Positions 1 through 11,714 of a DNA stretch of 15,819 bases are shown here, piece by piece (the first letter of the stretch is position 1; each line of letters opens with the position of its first letter). The position numbers were made by a program, and so were the translations under genes. The notes below the pieces were generated by a model. That model was not told the origin of the DNA and did no database searches. It saw nothing but the letters and a program-made list of their open reading frames with translations. Where the stretch lies: positions 1-15,819 of the forward strand of contig JAJPEN010000085.1 of assembly GCA_021166835.1 (NCBI GenBank), given 5' to 3'. This DNA comes from Burkholderiaceae bacterium (lineage in GTDB: Bacteria; Pseudomonadota; Gammaproteobacteria; Burkholderiales; Burkholderiaceae).

Positions 1-1461
1 AACGTGCTGCAGCAGCGCCTGCACCGACGCGTCCATCATGTCGGTGACCGGCTTCGGATAGACGCCCAGGCCGAGCACGAGCAGCGCCATCGCGAACAGC
101 ATCCAGAATTCGCGAAGGCCGACGTCCTTCATCTGCGCGACCTGCTCGTTGCCGACGGCGCCGAACATCACGCGCTTGTACATCCACAGCGAATACGAGG
201 CGGCGGTGATCAGCGCTGTGGCCGCGGCCACGCCGATCCACAGGTTCGCGCCCACCGACGACAGGATGACGAAGAACTCGCCGACGAAGGCCGAAGTGCC
301 GGGCAGCCCCGCGTTGGCCATCGAGAACAGCAGGAAGAGCGCGGCGAACTTCGGCATCACGTTGACGACGCCGCCGTAGTCGGCGATGCGGCGCGTATGC
401 AGCCGGTCGTAGAGAACGCCGATGCACATGAACATCGCGCCCGAGACGAAGCCGTGCGAGAGCATCTGCACGAGCGCGCCCTGCATGCCCAGCGGATCGA
501 ACAGGAAGAAGCCGAGAATGACGAAGCCCATGTGCGCCACCGACGAGTAGGCCACGAGCTTCTTCATGTCGGCCTGCACGATCGCGACCAGGCCGATGTA
601 GACGATTGCGATCAGCGCCAGCGCGATCATCAGCCCGGCCAGCTCATGGCTCGCATCGGGGGCGATCGGCAGCGAGAAGCGCACGAAGCCGTAGGCGCCG
701 AGCTTGAGCATCACCGCCGCCAGCACCACCGAACCGCCGGTGGGCGCCTCGACGTGCGCATCGGGCAGCCACGTGTGCACCGGCCACATCGGCACCTTCA
801 CCGCGAAGGCGGCGAGGAAGGCGACGAACACGAGAATCTGCTCGCTCAGCGACAGCGGCAGCGCGTGCCAGTCGAGGATCGCGAACGACCCGGACTTCAT
901 GTACAGCCAGACGAGCGCGACCAGCGTGAGCAGCGAGCCGGCCAGCGTGTACAGGAAGAACTTGAACGCCGCGTAGATGCGGTTCGGCCCGCCCCACAGC
1001 CCGATGATCACGTACATCGGGATCAGCGTGGCCTCGAAGAACACGTAGAACAGCAGCCCGTCGAGCGCGCTGAAGACGCCGACCATCAGCCCCGAGAGGA
1101 TGAGGATCGCCGCCATGAACTGCGCGATCTTCTTCTCGATGGACTCCCAGCTCGCCACCACCGTGAACAGCGTGATGATCGCCGTGAGCAGCACGAACCA
1201 CACCGACAGGCCGTCCACGCCGAGATGGTAGGTGGCGCCGAGCACCGGAATCCACGGCGCCTGCTCGACGAACTGCATCGCCGCGGTGCCGCGGTCGAAG
1301 TCGGTGAACAGCGGCAGCGTCACCGCCAGGCCGAGCAGCGCGCCCACCAGCGCGATGCTGCGCAACACCCACGGACTGCGCCGGCTGCCGAGCAGCAGCA
1401 GGATCACTCCGAAGACGATGGGAATCCAGATCGCGGCGCTGAGGGTCGGGAAGGAGCTCAT
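1..1461 (-). CDS. nuoM: NADH-quinone oxidoreductase subunit M (proton-pumping membrane subunit), 3' end cut by window edge
   Basis: NuoM is one of the three antiporter-like subunits of the complex I membrane arm and translocates protons. The reading frame is open from an ATG at 1461 to the left edge, giving 487 codons. The last visible residues (…DASVQALLQHV) match the extreme C-terminus of the family, so probably only a few residues plus the stop are missing. Many hydrophobic helices are visible. The segment LFYVFFEATLIPMYV carries the conserved helix-5 glutamate near residue 143, and FAVKVPMWPVHTWLPDAH contains the conserved pumping lysine and the HTWLPDAHVEAPT signature. The start is 27 nt downstream of the nuoL stop with only a weak GAAGAAA-like ribosome site, so it is probably translated by coupling. 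NuoN should follow outside the window. The family assignment is secure. Confidence 0.97.
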   Translation of the reverse strand, partial: MSSFPTLSAAIWIPIVFGVILLLLGSRRSPWVLRSIALVGALLGLAVTLPLFTDFDRGTAAMQFVEQAPWIPVLGATYHLGVDGLSVWFVLLTAIITLFTVVASWESIEKKIAQFMAAILILSGLMVGVFSALDGLLFYVFFEATLIPMYVIIGLWGGPNRIYAAFKFFLYTLAGSLLTLVALVWLYMKSGSFAILDWHALPLSLSEQILVFVAFLAAFAVKVPMWPVHTWLPDAHVEAPTGGSVVLAAVMLKLGAYGFVRFSLPIAPDASHELAGLMIALALIAIVYIGLVAIVQADMKKLVAYSSVAHMGFVILGFFLFDPLGMQGALVQMLSHGFVSGAMFMCIGVLYDRLHTRRIADYGGVVNVMPKFAALFLLFSMANAGLPGTSAFVGEFFVILSSVGANLWIGVAAATALITAASYSLWMYKRVMFGAVGNEQVAQMKDVGLREFWMLFAMALLVLGLGVYPKPVTDMMDASVQALLQHV

Positions 1462-1488
1462 GTACGGGGTGTGATTTCTTCGCGTTCT

Positions 1489-3561
<2,073 letters not shown>

Positions 3562-3604
3562 GGCGGGCGGAAGAATCGCTTCTTGTTCGGGGCGCGGCGC
3601 GCCG

Positions 3605-3913
3605 TCAGCCTTTCAGCGCGTCGAGGTCCTTCACGTCGATCGACTCGATCGTGCGGAACAGCACGACGAGAATCGCCAGGCCGATCGCGGCCTCGGCAGC
3701 GGCGACGGTCATGATGAAGAACACGAAGACCTGGCCGGCGGCGTCGCCGAGGAAATGCGAGAACGCGATGAAGTTCAGGTTCACCGCGAGCAGCATCAGC
3801 TCGATCGCCATCAGCACGATGATGACGTTGCGCCGGTTCAGGAAGATTCCGGTGATGCTGATCGCGAACAGGATCGCGCCGAGCACCAGGTAGTGGGCGA
3901 GCGTGAGGGTCAT
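3605..3913 (-). CDS. nuoK: NADH-quinone oxidoreductase subunit K (small membrane subunit)
   Basis: This 102-residue three-helix membrane protein is the MrpC-like subunit of complex I and helps carry protons between NuoJ and NuoN. The hydrophobic segments are about 5-24, 30-52 and 62-87. Two membrane glutamates, E38 (in [13 protein letters not shown]) and E74 (in [11 protein letters not shown]), correspond to the essential E36 and E72 of the E. coli protein. The ATG overlaps the nuoJ stop by 4 nt (ATGA). A GGAG lies 5 nt upstream, inside the end of nuoJ, which supports this start and translational coupling. A longer upstream open frame exists, but it runs through nuoJ and nuoI in another frame and has no family similarity. 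Confidence 0.98.
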   Translation of the reverse strand: MTLTLAHYLVLGAILFAISITGIFLNRRNVIIVLMAIELMLLAVNLNFIAFSHFLGDAAGQVFVFFIMTVAAAEAAIGLAILVVLFRTIESIDVKDLDALKG

Positions 3914-4521
3914 GAGGGCTCCGCGTCGCGCGGCCGGGCGGGGATCTGCACGATGCGCAGGCGGTCGGCCGCGCGCGTGCGCACGGCGACGGCGGCGTTG
4001 CTGTAGCGCGCGTCCTTGCGCCGGCGCAGTGTGAGGCCGATGGCGGCCACCATCGCCAGCAGCAGCACCACCGCGGCGGTTTCGAAGGCGAACACGTAAT
4101 CGGTGTACAGCAGCTTGCCGAGCGCCTTGGTGTTGCTGTAGTCGGCCGGCAGCGCGGGGACGTTGCTCTGCGGGTCGTTGAAGGCCGTCATCAGCACCAG
4201 CGCCAGCTCGATCACCATCACGATGCCCACGAAGAGCGCCACCGGCAGGTTGCGCCAGAAGCCGTGCCGCACCCGATCGAGATTGATGTCGAGCATCATC
4301 ACGACGAACAGGAACAGCACCATCACCGCCCCCACATAGACCAGCACCAGCGCGATCGCCAGGAACTCGGCGCGCAGCAGCAGCCAGATGCAGGCGACCG
4401 ATGCGAAGGTGAGCACGAGGAAGAGCACCGAATGCACCGGGTTGCGCGCGGTGATCACGCGCACCGCCGAGAAGATGGTGATGGCGGCGAACAGGTAGAA
4501 GAGCAGCGTCTGGGCGGTCAT
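3910..4521 (-). CDS. nuoJ: NADH-quinone oxidoreductase subunit J (membrane subunit)
   Basis: NuoJ (203 residues) is a five-helix membrane subunit at the junction of the complex I peripheral and membrane arms. Helices are visible at about 4-23, 29-49, 52-77, 93-114 and 143-165. The third, [20 protein letters not shown] (54-73), is the conserved helix with the glycine-containing pi-bulge involved in gating. A short charged tail (167-203, [10 protein letters not shown]…) extends into the cytoplasm. Its ATG is 2 nt after the nuoI stop (TGA-CC-ATG). It has no Shine-Dalgarno sequence of its own, so it most likely depends on coupling with nuoI. The stop overlaps the nuoK start by 4 nt. The length fits the betaproteobacterial family. 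The start is well placed because the first residues are already helix 1. Confidence 0.97.
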   Translation of the reverse strand: MTAQTLLFYLFAAITIFSAVRVITARNPVHSVLFLVLTFASVACIWLLLRAEFLAIALVLVYVGAVMVLFLFVVMMLDINLDRVRHGFWRNLPVALFVGIVMVIELALVLMTAFNDPQSNVPALPADYSNTKALGKLLYTDYVFAFETAAVVLLLAMVAAIGLTLRRRKDARYSNAAVAVRTRAADRLRIVQIPARPRDAEPS

Positions 4522-4523
4522 GG

Positions 4524-5012
4524 TCAGCGGTAGCGCGCATCGGCCGCGCGGTCGGCGGCGATCTCCTGCTCGTAGCGGTCGCCGACCGCGAGCAGCATCT
4601 CCTTGGTGAAGTACAGGTCGCCGCGCTTCTCGCCGTGGTACTCGAGGAGGTTGGTCTCGACGATCGAGTCCACCGGGCAGCTCTCCTCGCAGAAGCCGCA
4701 GAAGATGCACTTGGTGAGGTCGATGTCGTAGCGCGTGGTGCGCCGCGTGCCGTCGTCGCGCTCGGCCGATTCGATGGTGATGGCCAGCGCCGGGCACACC
4801 GCCTCGCACAGCTTGCACGCGATGCAGCGCTCCTCGCCGTTCGGATAGCGACGCAGCGCGTGCAGCCCGCGGAAGCGCGGGGACTTCGGCGTCTTCTCCT
4901 CCGGATACTGGATGGTGATCTTGCGCGCGAACAGGTACCTGCCGGTGACCCGCAGGCCATCGAGCATCTCGCGAAGCATGAAACTGGAGAGGAAATCCTT
5001 TACGGCAGCCAT
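4524..5012 (-). CDS. nuoI: NADH-quinone oxidoreductase subunit I (two 4Fe-4S clusters)
   Basis: NuoI (162 residues) is the TYKY-type ferredoxin subunit of the complex I peripheral arm. It holds clusters N6a and N6b, which pass electrons from NuoG to NuoB. Two typical CxxCxxCxxxCP motifs are intact: C63-C66-C69-C73 ([12 protein letters not shown]) and C102-C105-C108-C112 ([12 protein letters not shown]). Their fourth cysteines cross-ligand the opposite cluster, as in the family. The N-terminal segment (5-40, with [25 protein letters not shown] sequence) is the amphipathic membrane-contact region. AGGAG lies 9 nt before the ATG and supports this start. The gene begins 19 nt after the nuoH stop and ends 2 nt before nuoJ. 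Confidence 0.98.
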   Translation of the reverse strand: MAAVKDFLSSFMLREMLDGLRVTGRYLFARKITIQYPEEKTPKSPRFRGLHALRRYPNGEERCIACKLCEAVCPALAITIESAERDDGTRRTTRYDIDLTKCIFCGFCEESCPVDSIVETNLLEYHGEKRGDLYFTKEMLLAVGDRYEQEIAADRAADARYR

Positions 5013-5031
5013 TGCGTGTGACTCCTGCCGG

Positions 5032-6105
5032 TCAGTCCCAGATGTTCCAGGGCGTCTGCATCCAGACGGCGATGACGACCAGCCAGAACAGCGTGACCGG
5101 AATGAAGATCTTCCAGCCGAGTCGCATGATCTGGTCGTAGCGGTAGCGCGGGAAGGTCGCGCGGAACCAGATGTACAGCGAAACGACGAAGAATGTCTTG
5201 ATCCCGAGCCATATCCAGCCCGGAATCCAGTTGAAGACGGCCGAATCGATCGGCGGCAGCCATCCGCCGAGGAACAGGATCGACGCCACCGCCGACAGCA
5301 GGATCATGTTCGCGTATTCGGCGAGGAAGAAGATCGCGAAGCCCATGCCCGAGTACTCGACCATGTGCCCGGCGACGATCTCCGACTCGCCCTCGACGAC
5401 GTCGAACGGATGGCGGTTCGTCTCGGCCACCGACGAGACGACGTAGACGACGAAGATCGGCAGCAGCGGCAGCCAGTTCCACGACAGGAAGTTGATGCCG
5501 CGATCGGCGAACCAGCCGCGGTCCTGGCCGAGGACGATGTCGCTCAGATTCATGCTGCCCGAAACCATCAGCACGACGACCAGCGCGAAGCCGATGCCCA
5601 GTTCGTACGACAGCATCTGCGCCGAGGCGCGCATCGCGCCGAGGAAGGCGTATTTCGAGTTCGACGCCCAGCCGGCGATGATGATCCCGTAGACCTCGAC
5701 CGAGGTGATCGCCAGCAGCAGCAGCAGGCCGGCGTTGACGTTGGCCAGCACAAGCTCCGGCCCGAACGGAATGACGACCCAGGCCGCCATCGCCGGCATG
5801 ATCGTCATCACCGGGCCGAGGATGTACAGGCCGGTGCTCGCCTGGCTCGGGAGGATGACCTCCTTGAAGATCAGCTTGAACGCGTCGGCGATCGGCTGCA
5901 GCAGCCCGCCCGGACCCACGCGGTTCGGCCCCAGCCGCAGGTGCATGAAGCCGATCAGCTTGCGCTCCCACAAGGTGAGGTAGGCGACGCAGCCGAGCAG
6001 CGGCACCACCAGCAGGATGATCTTCACCAGGTTCCAGACGACGGGCCATGCGCCGCCCAGCGTGCCCTCGCCCCAGGTCGTCAAGCCGTTCAGCAGGTTG
6101 TCCAT
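5032..6105 (-). CDS. nuoH: NADH-quinone oxidoreductase subunit H (quinone-channel membrane subunit)
   Basis: NuoH (357 residues) is the eight-helix membrane subunit that forms the entrance of the quinone chamber and connects it to the proton channels. Signatures visible are [20 protein letters not shown] (45-64), [18 protein letters not shown] (147-164), SYELG (166-170), [21 protein letters not shown] (226-246, the acidic E-channel loop) and [12 protein letters not shown] (314-325). All charged family residues in these segments appear intact. The ATG at 6105 follows the nuoG stop by 29 nt, and no clear Shine-Dalgarno sequence is visible. The first residues (MDNLLNG…) match the usual family start. 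The length agrees with betaproteobacterial homologues (about 350). Confidence 0.98.
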   Translation of the reverse strand: MDNLLNGLTTWGEGTLGGAWPVVWNLVKIILLVVPLLGCVAYLTLWERKLIGFMHLRLGPNRVGPGGLLQPIADAFKLIFKEVILPSQASTGLYILGPVMTIMPAMAAWVVIPFGPELVLANVNAGLLLLLAITSVEVYGIIIAGWASNSKYAFLGAMRASAQMLSYELGIGFALVVVLMVSGSMNLSDIVLGQDRGWFADRGINFLSWNWLPLLPIFVVYVVSSVAETNRHPFDVVEGESEIVAGHMVEYSGMGFAIFFLAEYANMILLSAVASILFLGGWLPPIDSAVFNWIPGWIWLGIKTFFVVSLYIWFRATFPRYRYDQIMRLGWKIFIPVTLFWLVVIAVWMQTPWNIWD

Positions 6106-6134
6106 CGCGGGTTTCGGGTTGCTCAGTTCTAACG

Positions 6135-8474
6135 TCAGTGCGAACGGCCGGGAACGAAGCGCTCGACGTGGATCGGCCCGAAGCTTTCGGGCAGCGACGC
6201 CGTTTCGGGCACGCCTGCGGGCACGCGGACGACGCTGTCGGCCAGCGCGTCGTCGACGGTCAGCTCGAGCACCGCCTCGCCCGAACGCTCGCCGCGCGTC
6301 TGGCGCACCAGCACCTGCTCGCCCGGCTGCAGGCCGAGCCGCGCGGCGGTGGCCGCATTCATGCGCGCGCGCGGGGCCAGCAGCGCGTCGTTGGTCAGCT
6401 GCAGGCTGGGCGCTCGACGCACGATCGGGTCTACCGCGTAGATCGGCACCTCGGGCAGGCGCTCGAGCGCGCCGTTGCCAGAAGGTGTAGCGGCGGCCAG
6501 CTGCGGAGCCGCGCGCATCGCGTTGTTCAGTTTCGTCGCCCAGTCGCCGGCGAGCGCGTCGTTGCGCACCTGCTCGGGACTGTCGATGTCGAAGCCGTCG
6601 ACTTCGAGCAGGTTGCCGAGCACGCGCAGCACCTTCCACGCCGGCCGCGAATCGGCCAGCGGCGGAACGACGCCGTTGAACGACTGCGCGCGGCCCTCGG
6701 CGTTGACGAAGGTGCCCGAGGTTTCGGTGAACGGCGTGATCGGCAGCAGGCAGTCGGCCAGCTCCATCAGCTCGCGCGAGCGATACGCGGTGAGCGCGAC
6801 GACCGACTCGGCCTTCGACAGCGCATCGAGCGCGATGCCCGGACGCGCGACGTCGAGCGCGGGCTCGACGTTCAACAGCAGGTACAGGCTGCGCGGCTGC
6901 TCGAACATCTGCGCGGCGTTCAGCCCGCCGTTGCGCGGCACCGCGCCGGCGACGTAGCCGCCGATCGCGTTGGCCGAATCGCCGATCACGCCGAAGCGCG
7001 CCGACACCGCCCCGGCGATCTCGCGCGCCAGCGCAACGAGCTGCGCGGCCTGCGGGTGATGCAGCGCTTCGTTGCCGACCAGCACTGCGCGCTTCTCGCC
7101 GCTGCGCAGCGACGCCGCCACGGCACGCGCGGCGTCGCTCGAGCCGGCCTCGTCGCGCAGCGCCGCGAGCACCTCGCCCAACGCCTGCATCCAGCGCGAC
7201 GGCGCGACGACGAAGCGGTTGGCCAGCGGCATCAGCAGATCGTCATCGGCCGCGTGCACGATCGACACCTGTGCGCCGGCCTTGGCCGCCTTGCGCACGC
7301 GCGCCGCGAACAGCGGGTGGTCCTTGCGCAGCGTGGAGCCGACGAGCAGCAGGCGGTCGAGCGACTCGACCTCGGCCACCGGCATGCCGAGCCACGGAAT
7401 GCCTTCGCGCAGCGCATCGGCGGAGAAATCGACCTGGCGCGTGCGGAAATCGACGTTCTCGCTGCCCAGCCCGCGCACGAGGCGCGCAAGCAGATGCAGT
7501 TCCTCCACCGTGCCCTGCCCCGAGCCCAGCGCGCCGATCGCCTGCGCGCCGCGCTCGCTGCGCACCGTGCGGATCGCGTGCGACGCGTAATCGAGCGCGG
7601 TGGCCCAGTCGGTGACGCGCCACTCGCCGTCCTGGCGGATCATCGGCGCCTCGAGCCGCTCTTCCCCGGCGAGCGCCTGGTAGGAGAAGCGGTCGCGGTC
7701 GGACAGCCAGCACTCGTTGACCGCCTCGTTCTCCAGCGGCAGCACGCGCATCACGCGGTTGCCGCGCACCTGCACGATGAGGTTCGAGCCGAGCGAATCG
7801 TGCGGCGACACCGACTTGCGCCGCGCCAGTTCCCAGTTGCGTGCGGTGAAGCGGAAGGGCTTGCTCAGCAGCGCACCCACCGGGCAGACGTCGATCATGT
7901 TGCCCGACAGCTCGGAGTCCACCGCGCGGCCGACGAAGGACAGGATCTCGGAATGCTCGCCGCGATTGGCCATCCCGAGTTCCTGCACGCCGCCGATCTC
8001 GATGCCGAAGCGCACGCAGCGCGTGCAGTGGATGCAGCGCTGCATCTCGCGCGCGGAGATCAGCGGCCCCATCGGCTTGGGCGTGACGACGCGCTTGCGC
8101 TCCTTGAACTGCGAAGCCGAGTAGCCGTAGCCGACCGACAGATCCTGCAGCTGGCACTCGCCGCCCTTGTCGCATACCGGGCAGTCGAGCGGATGGTTGA
8201 TCAGCAGGAACTCCATCACGCCCTTCTGCGCGCGCAGCGCCATCTCGGAGCGCGTGAGCACCTTCATCCCGTTGGTGACCGGCGTGGCGCAGGCGGGCAG
8301 CGGCTTGGGCGCCTTCTCGACCTCGACCAGGCACATGCGGCAGTTGGCCGCGATGGAGAGCTTCTTGTGGTAGCAGAAATGCGGGATGTAGATGTCCAGC
8401 TCATTGGCCGCATGCATCACCATGCTGCCCTCGGGCACCTCGACCTCGCGGCCGTCGATCTCCAGCTTGACCAT
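6135..8474 (-). CDS. nuoG: NADH-quinone oxidoreductase subunit G (iron-sulfur subunit)
   Basis: NuoG (779 residues) carries the electron wire between NuoF and NuoI. The N-terminal ferredoxin domain has the 2Fe-2S ligands C34, C45, C48 and C62 (N1b). [14 protein letters not shown] (94-107) gives H94, C98, C101 and C107 for cluster N5. CIHCTRC (147-153) plus C197 (DVCPVGAL) bind cluster N4. The remainder (about 210-779) is a molybdopterin-oxidoreductase-like fold without cofactor residues. The region that binds the extra cluster N7 in E. coli lacks the CxxCxxxC cysteines here ([18 protein letters not shown], near 213-230), so N7 is probably absent. The ATG at 8474 begins 32 nt after the nuoF stop, with GGAA about 7 nt upstream. 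The long open frame continuing upstream is a shadow of nuoF. Confidence 0.97.
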   Translation of the reverse strand: MVKLEIDGREVEVPEGSMVMHAANELDIYIPHFCYHKKLSIAANCRMCLVEVEKAPKPLPACATPVTNGMKVLTRSEMALRAQKGVMEFLLINHPLDCPVCDKGGECQLQDLSVGYGYSASQFKERKRVVTPKPMGPLISAREMQRCIHCTRCVRFGIEIGGVQELGMANRGEHSEILSFVGRAVDSELSGNMIDVCPVGALLSKPFRFTARNWELARRKSVSPHDSLGSNLIVQVRGNRVMRVLPLENEAVNECWLSDRDRFSYQALAGEERLEAPMIRQDGEWRVTDWATALDYASHAIRTVRSERGAQAIGALGSGQGTVEELHLLARLVRGLGSENVDFRTRQVDFSADALREGIPWLGMPVAEVESLDRLLLVGSTLRKDHPLFAARVRKAAKAGAQVSIVHAADDDLLMPLANRFVVAPSRWMQALGEVLAALRDEAGSSDAARAVAASLRSGEKRAVLVGNEALHHPQAAQLVALAREIAGAVSARFGVIGDSANAIGGYVAGAVPRNGGLNAAQMFEQPRSLYLLLNVEPALDVARPGIALDALSKAESVVALTAYRSRELMELADCLLPITPFTETSGTFVNAEGRAQSFNGVVPPLADSRPAWKVLRVLGNLLEVDGFDIDSPEQVRNDALAGDWATKLNNAMRAAPQLAAATPSGNGALERLPEVPIYAVDPIVRRAPSLQLTNDALLAPRARMNAATAARLGLQPGEQVLVRQTRGERSGEAVLELTVDDALADSVVRVPAGVPETASLPESFGPIHVERFVPGRSH

Positions 8475-8506
8475 CTCGATTCCGGTTCGTTGCGCCGCTT
8501 CGCGTC

Positions 8507-9844
8507 TCAGACGTAGGTCGGCACGAGACAGGTCTTGTGCTCGACGTGATGCGCGAACTCGTCGCGGTAGTGCTTCAGGAAGGCGCGCACCGGCATCGCC
8601 GCGGCGTCGCCGAGCGCGCAGATCGTGCGCCCCTGGATGTTGTAGGCAATGCGGTCCAGCTCGTCGAGGTCGTCCATCGTGCCTTCGCCATGCTCGATGC
8701 GATGCACGATGCGCCACAGCCAGCCGGTGCCTTCGCGGCACGGCGTGCACTGCCCGCACGACTCCTCGAAATAGAAATACGACAGGCGCAGCAGCGACTT
8801 CACCGCGCAGCGCGTCTCGTCCATCACGATGACCGCGCCCGAGCCCAGCATCGACCCGGCCTTGACGATCGAGTCGTAGTCCATGTCGGTGGCCATCATC
8901 ACGTCGCCGGGCAGCACGGGCATCGACGAGCCGCCGGGGATGACCATCTTCAGCCTGCGTCCGCCGCGCATCCCGCCGGCCAGCTCGAGCAGCTTCGCGA
9001 ACGGCGTGCCGAGCGGAACCTCGTAATTGCCCGGGTGCTCGACGTCGCCGGACATCGAGAAGATCTTCGTGCCGCCGTTGTTCGGGCGCCCCACCTCGAG
9101 GTACTTCTGCCCGCCGTTGCGGATGATCCACGGCACCGCGGCGAGCGTTTCCGTGTTGTTGATCGTGGTGGGCTTGCCGTACAGGCCGTGGCTGGCGGGA
9201 AACGGCGGCTTGAAGCGCGGCCAGCCCTTCTTGCCCTCGAGCGATTCGAGCATCGCGGTTTCCTCGCCGCAGATGTACGCGCCGTAGCCGTGGAACGCGT
9301 GCAGCTCGAAGGAGAAATCGCTGCCGAGAATGCGCTGGCCGATGTAGCCGGCCGCGCGCGCTTCCTCGAGCGCCTCCTCGAAGCGCTCGTAGGTTTCCCA
9401 GATCTCGCCGTGGATGTAGTTGTAGCCCGCGGTGATGCCCATCGCATAGGCCGCGATCGCCATCCCCTCGATGACGATGTGCGGGTTGTAGCGAAGGATG
9501 TCGCGGTCCTTGAAGGTGCCCGGCTCGCCTTCGTCGGAGTTGCACACCAGGTATTTCGGCCCGGGGTGCTGGCGCGGCATGAAGCTCCACTTCAGCCCGG
9601 TGGGGAAGCCCGCCCCGCCGCGACCGCGCAGCCCCGACGCCTTCAGCTCGGCGATGACCTGGTCGGGCGTCATCCCCTCGGCGAGGATCTTGCGCAGCGC
9701 CTGGTAGCCGTCGCGCGCCTCGTAGTCCTTCAAGCGCCAGCCGTCGGGCGACGAAAGCCCCGCGTAGATCTGCGGCTGGATATGCCGGCCGTGAAAGCAG
9801 GTGGACTGCGCACGCGTGTCGATCAGCAGATCCTTAGCGCCCAT
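8507..9844 (-). CDS. nuoF: NADH-quinone oxidoreductase subunit F (NADH- and FMN-binding subunit)
   Basis: NuoF (445 residues) oxidises NADH through FMN and passes electrons to a 4Fe-4S cluster (N3). The glycine-rich NADH/FMN loop [16 protein letters not shown] is at 71-86, and the FMN-site segment [14 protein letters not shown] is at 101-114. Also visible are the [14 protein letters not shown] loop (191-204), a SLBB-like region with PGGSSMPVL (303-311) and the N3 ligands C363, C366 and C369 ([14 protein letters not shown]) with C409. The length is the same as in E. coli (445). The ATG at 9844 lies 11 nt inside the end of nuoE, and GGAG 6 nt upstream (within nuoE) decides this start. The overlap implies coupled translation of the NuoE-NuoF pair. 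Confidence 0.99.
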   Translation of the reverse strand: MGAKDLLIDTRAQSTCFHGRHIQPQIYAGLSSPDGWRLKDYEARDGYQALRKILAEGMTPDQVIAELKASGLRGRGGAGFPTGLKWSFMPRQHPGPKYLVCNSDEGEPGTFKDRDILRYNPHIVIEGMAIAAYAMGITAGYNYIHGEIWETYERFEEALEEARAAGYIGQRILGSDFSFELHAFHGYGAYICGEETAMLESLEGKKGWPRFKPPFPASHGLYGKPTTINNTETLAAVPWIIRNGGQKYLEVGRPNNGGTKIFSMSGDVEHPGNYEVPLGTPFAKLLELAGGMRGGRRLKMVIPGGSSMPVLPGDVMMATDMDYDSIVKAGSMLGSGAVIVMDETRCAVKSLLRLSYFYFEESCGQCTPCREGTGWLWRIVHRIEHGEGTMDDLDELDRIAYNIQGRTICALGDAAAMPVRAFLKHYRDEFAHHVEHKTCLVPTYV

Positions 9845-10424
9845 GGCCGTCTCCGTTCGGCGCGCGCTGCGCGCTGCCCTGCTGCCCGTCCTGCGGGCCG
9901 GCCTTGGCCTCCTGCGCCGCCTGCGCGCGCAGCTCGTCGAGCAGCGCGTCGAGCTGCGCATTGCCCATGAAGCTGCACATCCGCTTGTTGTTCACCAGCA
10001 GCACCGGCGCGTCGCCGCAGGAGCCCAGGCACTCGCTCTCCATCAGCGTGAACAGGCCGTCGGGCGTGGTCTGGCCGTAGTCGATGCCCAGCCGTTCCTT
10101 CAGGTACTCGCCGGCCTTGGCGCCGTCGTGCAGCGCGCACGGCAGGTTCGTGCAGACCGACAGCTTGTATCTGCCGATCGGCTTCGTGTTGAACAGGGTG
10201 TAGAAGCTCGCCACCTCGTAGACCGCCACGTTCGGCAGGCCGAGATAGCTCGCGACGTCCTCGATCACTTCCTGCGACACCCAGCCGTACTCGTCCTGCG
10301 CAAGCGCGAGCGCGGCGATCACCGCCGAACGCTTGCGCTCGGGCGGGTACTTCTTCAACTCGCGATCGATGCGCGCGTAGGCCTGGTCGCTGAGCAGTCG
10401 TCGGGCGTGGGGTACGGCGTTCAT
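9834..10424 (-). CDS. nuoE: NADH-quinone oxidoreductase subunit E (2Fe-2S thioredoxin-like subunit)
   Basis: NuoE (196 residues) is the thioredoxin-fold subunit that partners NuoF and holds the off-path 2Fe-2S cluster N1a. The four ligands are C91 and C96 (CTNLPC) and C132 and C136 (CLGSC). An N-terminal helical region (about 12-80, with [24 protein letters not shown] sequence) precedes the cluster domain. The domain ends near residue 165. It is followed by about 30 residues of Ala/Gln/Gly-rich, probably disordered tail that the family usually lacks or keeps shorter. The ATG at 10424 is 31 nt after the nuoD stop, and I see no Shine-Dalgarno sequence. The 3' end overlaps nuoF by 11 nt. Confidence 0.97.
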   Translation of the reverse strand: MNAVPHARRLLSDQAYARIDRELKKYPPERKRSAVIAALALAQDEYGWVSQEVIEDVASYLGLPNVAVYEVASFYTLFNTKPIGRYKLSVCTNLPCALHDGAKAGEYLKERLGIDYGQTTPDGLFTLMESECLGSCGDAPVLLVNNKRMCSFMGNAQLDALLDELRAQAAQEAKAGPQDGQQGSAQRAPNGDGHGR

Positions 10425-10455
10425 GGTCTGGATGGCGGGTGGGTCGTGCGCGGGG

Positions 10456-11709
10456 TCAGCGGTCGATCTCGCCGAACACGATGTCGAGCGTGCCCATCAT
10501 CGTGGTCACGTCGCTGAGCATGTGGCCGCGCACCATCTCGTCCATCGCCGCCAGGTGCGCGAAGCCGGCCGCGCGGATCTTCATCCGCCAGGGCTTGTTC
10601 GCGCCGTCGGAGATCAGGTAGATGCCGAACTCGCCCTTCGGATGCTCGACGGCGGCGTAGACCTCGCCCTCGGGAACGTGCATGCCCTCGGTGAAGAGCT
10701 TGAAGTGGTGGATCAGCTCCTCCATGCCGGTCTTCATTCCCACGCGCGGCGGCGGAGCGACCTTGTGGTTGTCGACGATCACCGGGCCCGGATTGTTGCG
10801 CAGCCACTCGATGCACTGCCTGATGATGCGGTTGCTCTCGCGCATCTCCTGCACGCGCACGAGATAGCGGTCGTAGCAGTCGCCGTTGGTGCCTACCGGG
10901 ATGTCGAAGTCGACGAGGTCGTAGACCTCGTAGGGCTGCATCTTGCGAAGATCCCACGCCACGCCAGAGCCGCGCAGCATCGGTCCGGTGAAGCCGAGCG
11001 CCTTGGCGCGATCGGCATCGACGACGCCGACGCCGACCAGGCGCTGCTTCCAGATGCGGTTCTCGGTGAGCAGCGTCTCGTATTCGTCGACGTAGCCGGG
11101 GAAGCGGTTGGTGAAGGCCTCGATGAAATCGAGCACCGAGCCTTCGCGGTCGCGGTTCAGCTCGCGCACCGCAGCGTCGCCGCGGAACTTCGATGCGCGG
11201 TATTTCGGCATCGTGTCGGGCAGGTCGCGATAGACGCCGCCGGGCCGGTAGTACGCGGCGTGCATGCGCGCGCCCGACACCGCCTCGTAGACGTCCATCA
11301 GGTCTTCGCGCTCGAGAAACGCGTAGAGGAACACCGCCATCGCGCCGACGTCCAGGCCGTGCGCGCCGATCCACAGCAGGTGGTTCAGGATGCGGGTGAT
11401 CTCGTCGAACATCACGCGGATGAACTGCGCGCGCAACGGCACCTCGATGCCGAGCAGCCGCTCGACCGCCATCACGTACGCGTGCTCGTTCGACATCATC
11501 GACACGTAATCGAGCCGATCCATGTACGGAACGTTCTGCAGGTACGTGCGCGTCTCGGCGAGCTTCTCGGTGGCCCGGTGCAGCAGCCCGATGTGCGGGT
11601 CGGCCCGCTGCACGATCTCGCCGTCCAGCTCGAGCACCAGCCGCAGCACGCCGTGCGCGGCCGGGTGCTGAGGCCCAAAATTCAGCGTGTAATTCTTGAT
11701 ATCCGCCAC
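10456..11709 (-). CDS. nuoD: NADH-quinone oxidoreductase subunit D (49-kDa-type quinone-site subunit)
   Basis: NuoD (417 residues) is related to the large subunit of [NiFe] hydrogenases and forms the quinone reduction site with Nuo[11 protein letters not shown] (11-20) holds H15 and H19, and MDRLDY (63-68) holds Y68. The 49-residue spacing of H19 and Y68 matches the quinone-binding His/Tyr pair of the Thermus homologue. [20 protein letters not shown] and [12 protein letters not shown] are further signatures, and the C-terminus FGEIDR is canonical. The start codon is GTG at 11709, preceded by GGGG at 8 nt. The first 12 codons are repeated 146 bp upstream, where nuoC ends, so this start is a second copy. 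See the leader ORF and repeat entries. The coding region itself appears intact. Confidence 0.97.
   Translation of the reverse strand: MADIKNYTLNFGPQHPAAHGVLRLVLELDGEIVQRADPHIGLLHRATEKLAETRTYLQNVPYMDRLDYVSMMSNEHAYVMAVERLLGIEVPLRAQFIRVMFDEITRILNHLLWIGAHGLDVGAMAVFLYAFLEREDLMDVYEAVSGARMHAAYYRPGGVYRDLPDTMPKYRASKFRGDAAVRELNRDREGSVLDFIEAFTNRFPGYVDEYETLLTENRIWKQRLVGVGVVDADRAKALGFTGPMLRGSGVAWDLRKMQPYEVYDLVDFDIPVGTNGDCYDRYLVRVQEMRESNRIIRQCIEWLRNNPGPVIVDNHKVAPPPRVGMKTGMEELIHHFKLFTEGMHVPEGEVYAAVEHPKGEFGIYLISDGANKPWRMKIRAAGFAHLAAMDEMVRGHMLSDVTTMMGTLDIVFGEIDR
11674..11709 (-). repeat. Direct repeat, downstream copy (functional nuoD start)
   Basis: These are the first 12 codons of intact nuoD. They are the partner of the copy at 11820-11855, with the starts 146 bp apart. 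Deletion between the two copies would remove the intervening material exactly and restore a conventional overlapping nuoC-nuoD junction. Confidence 0.93.
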
Positions 11710-11714
11710 GACCT

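Noticed and set aside
6048..8516. An 822-codon + strand open frame opposite nuoG
   Set aside because: Antisense shadow with Arg/His/Ala/Gln-rich, domain-free sequence. NuoG on the other strand has all of its expected cluster ligands.
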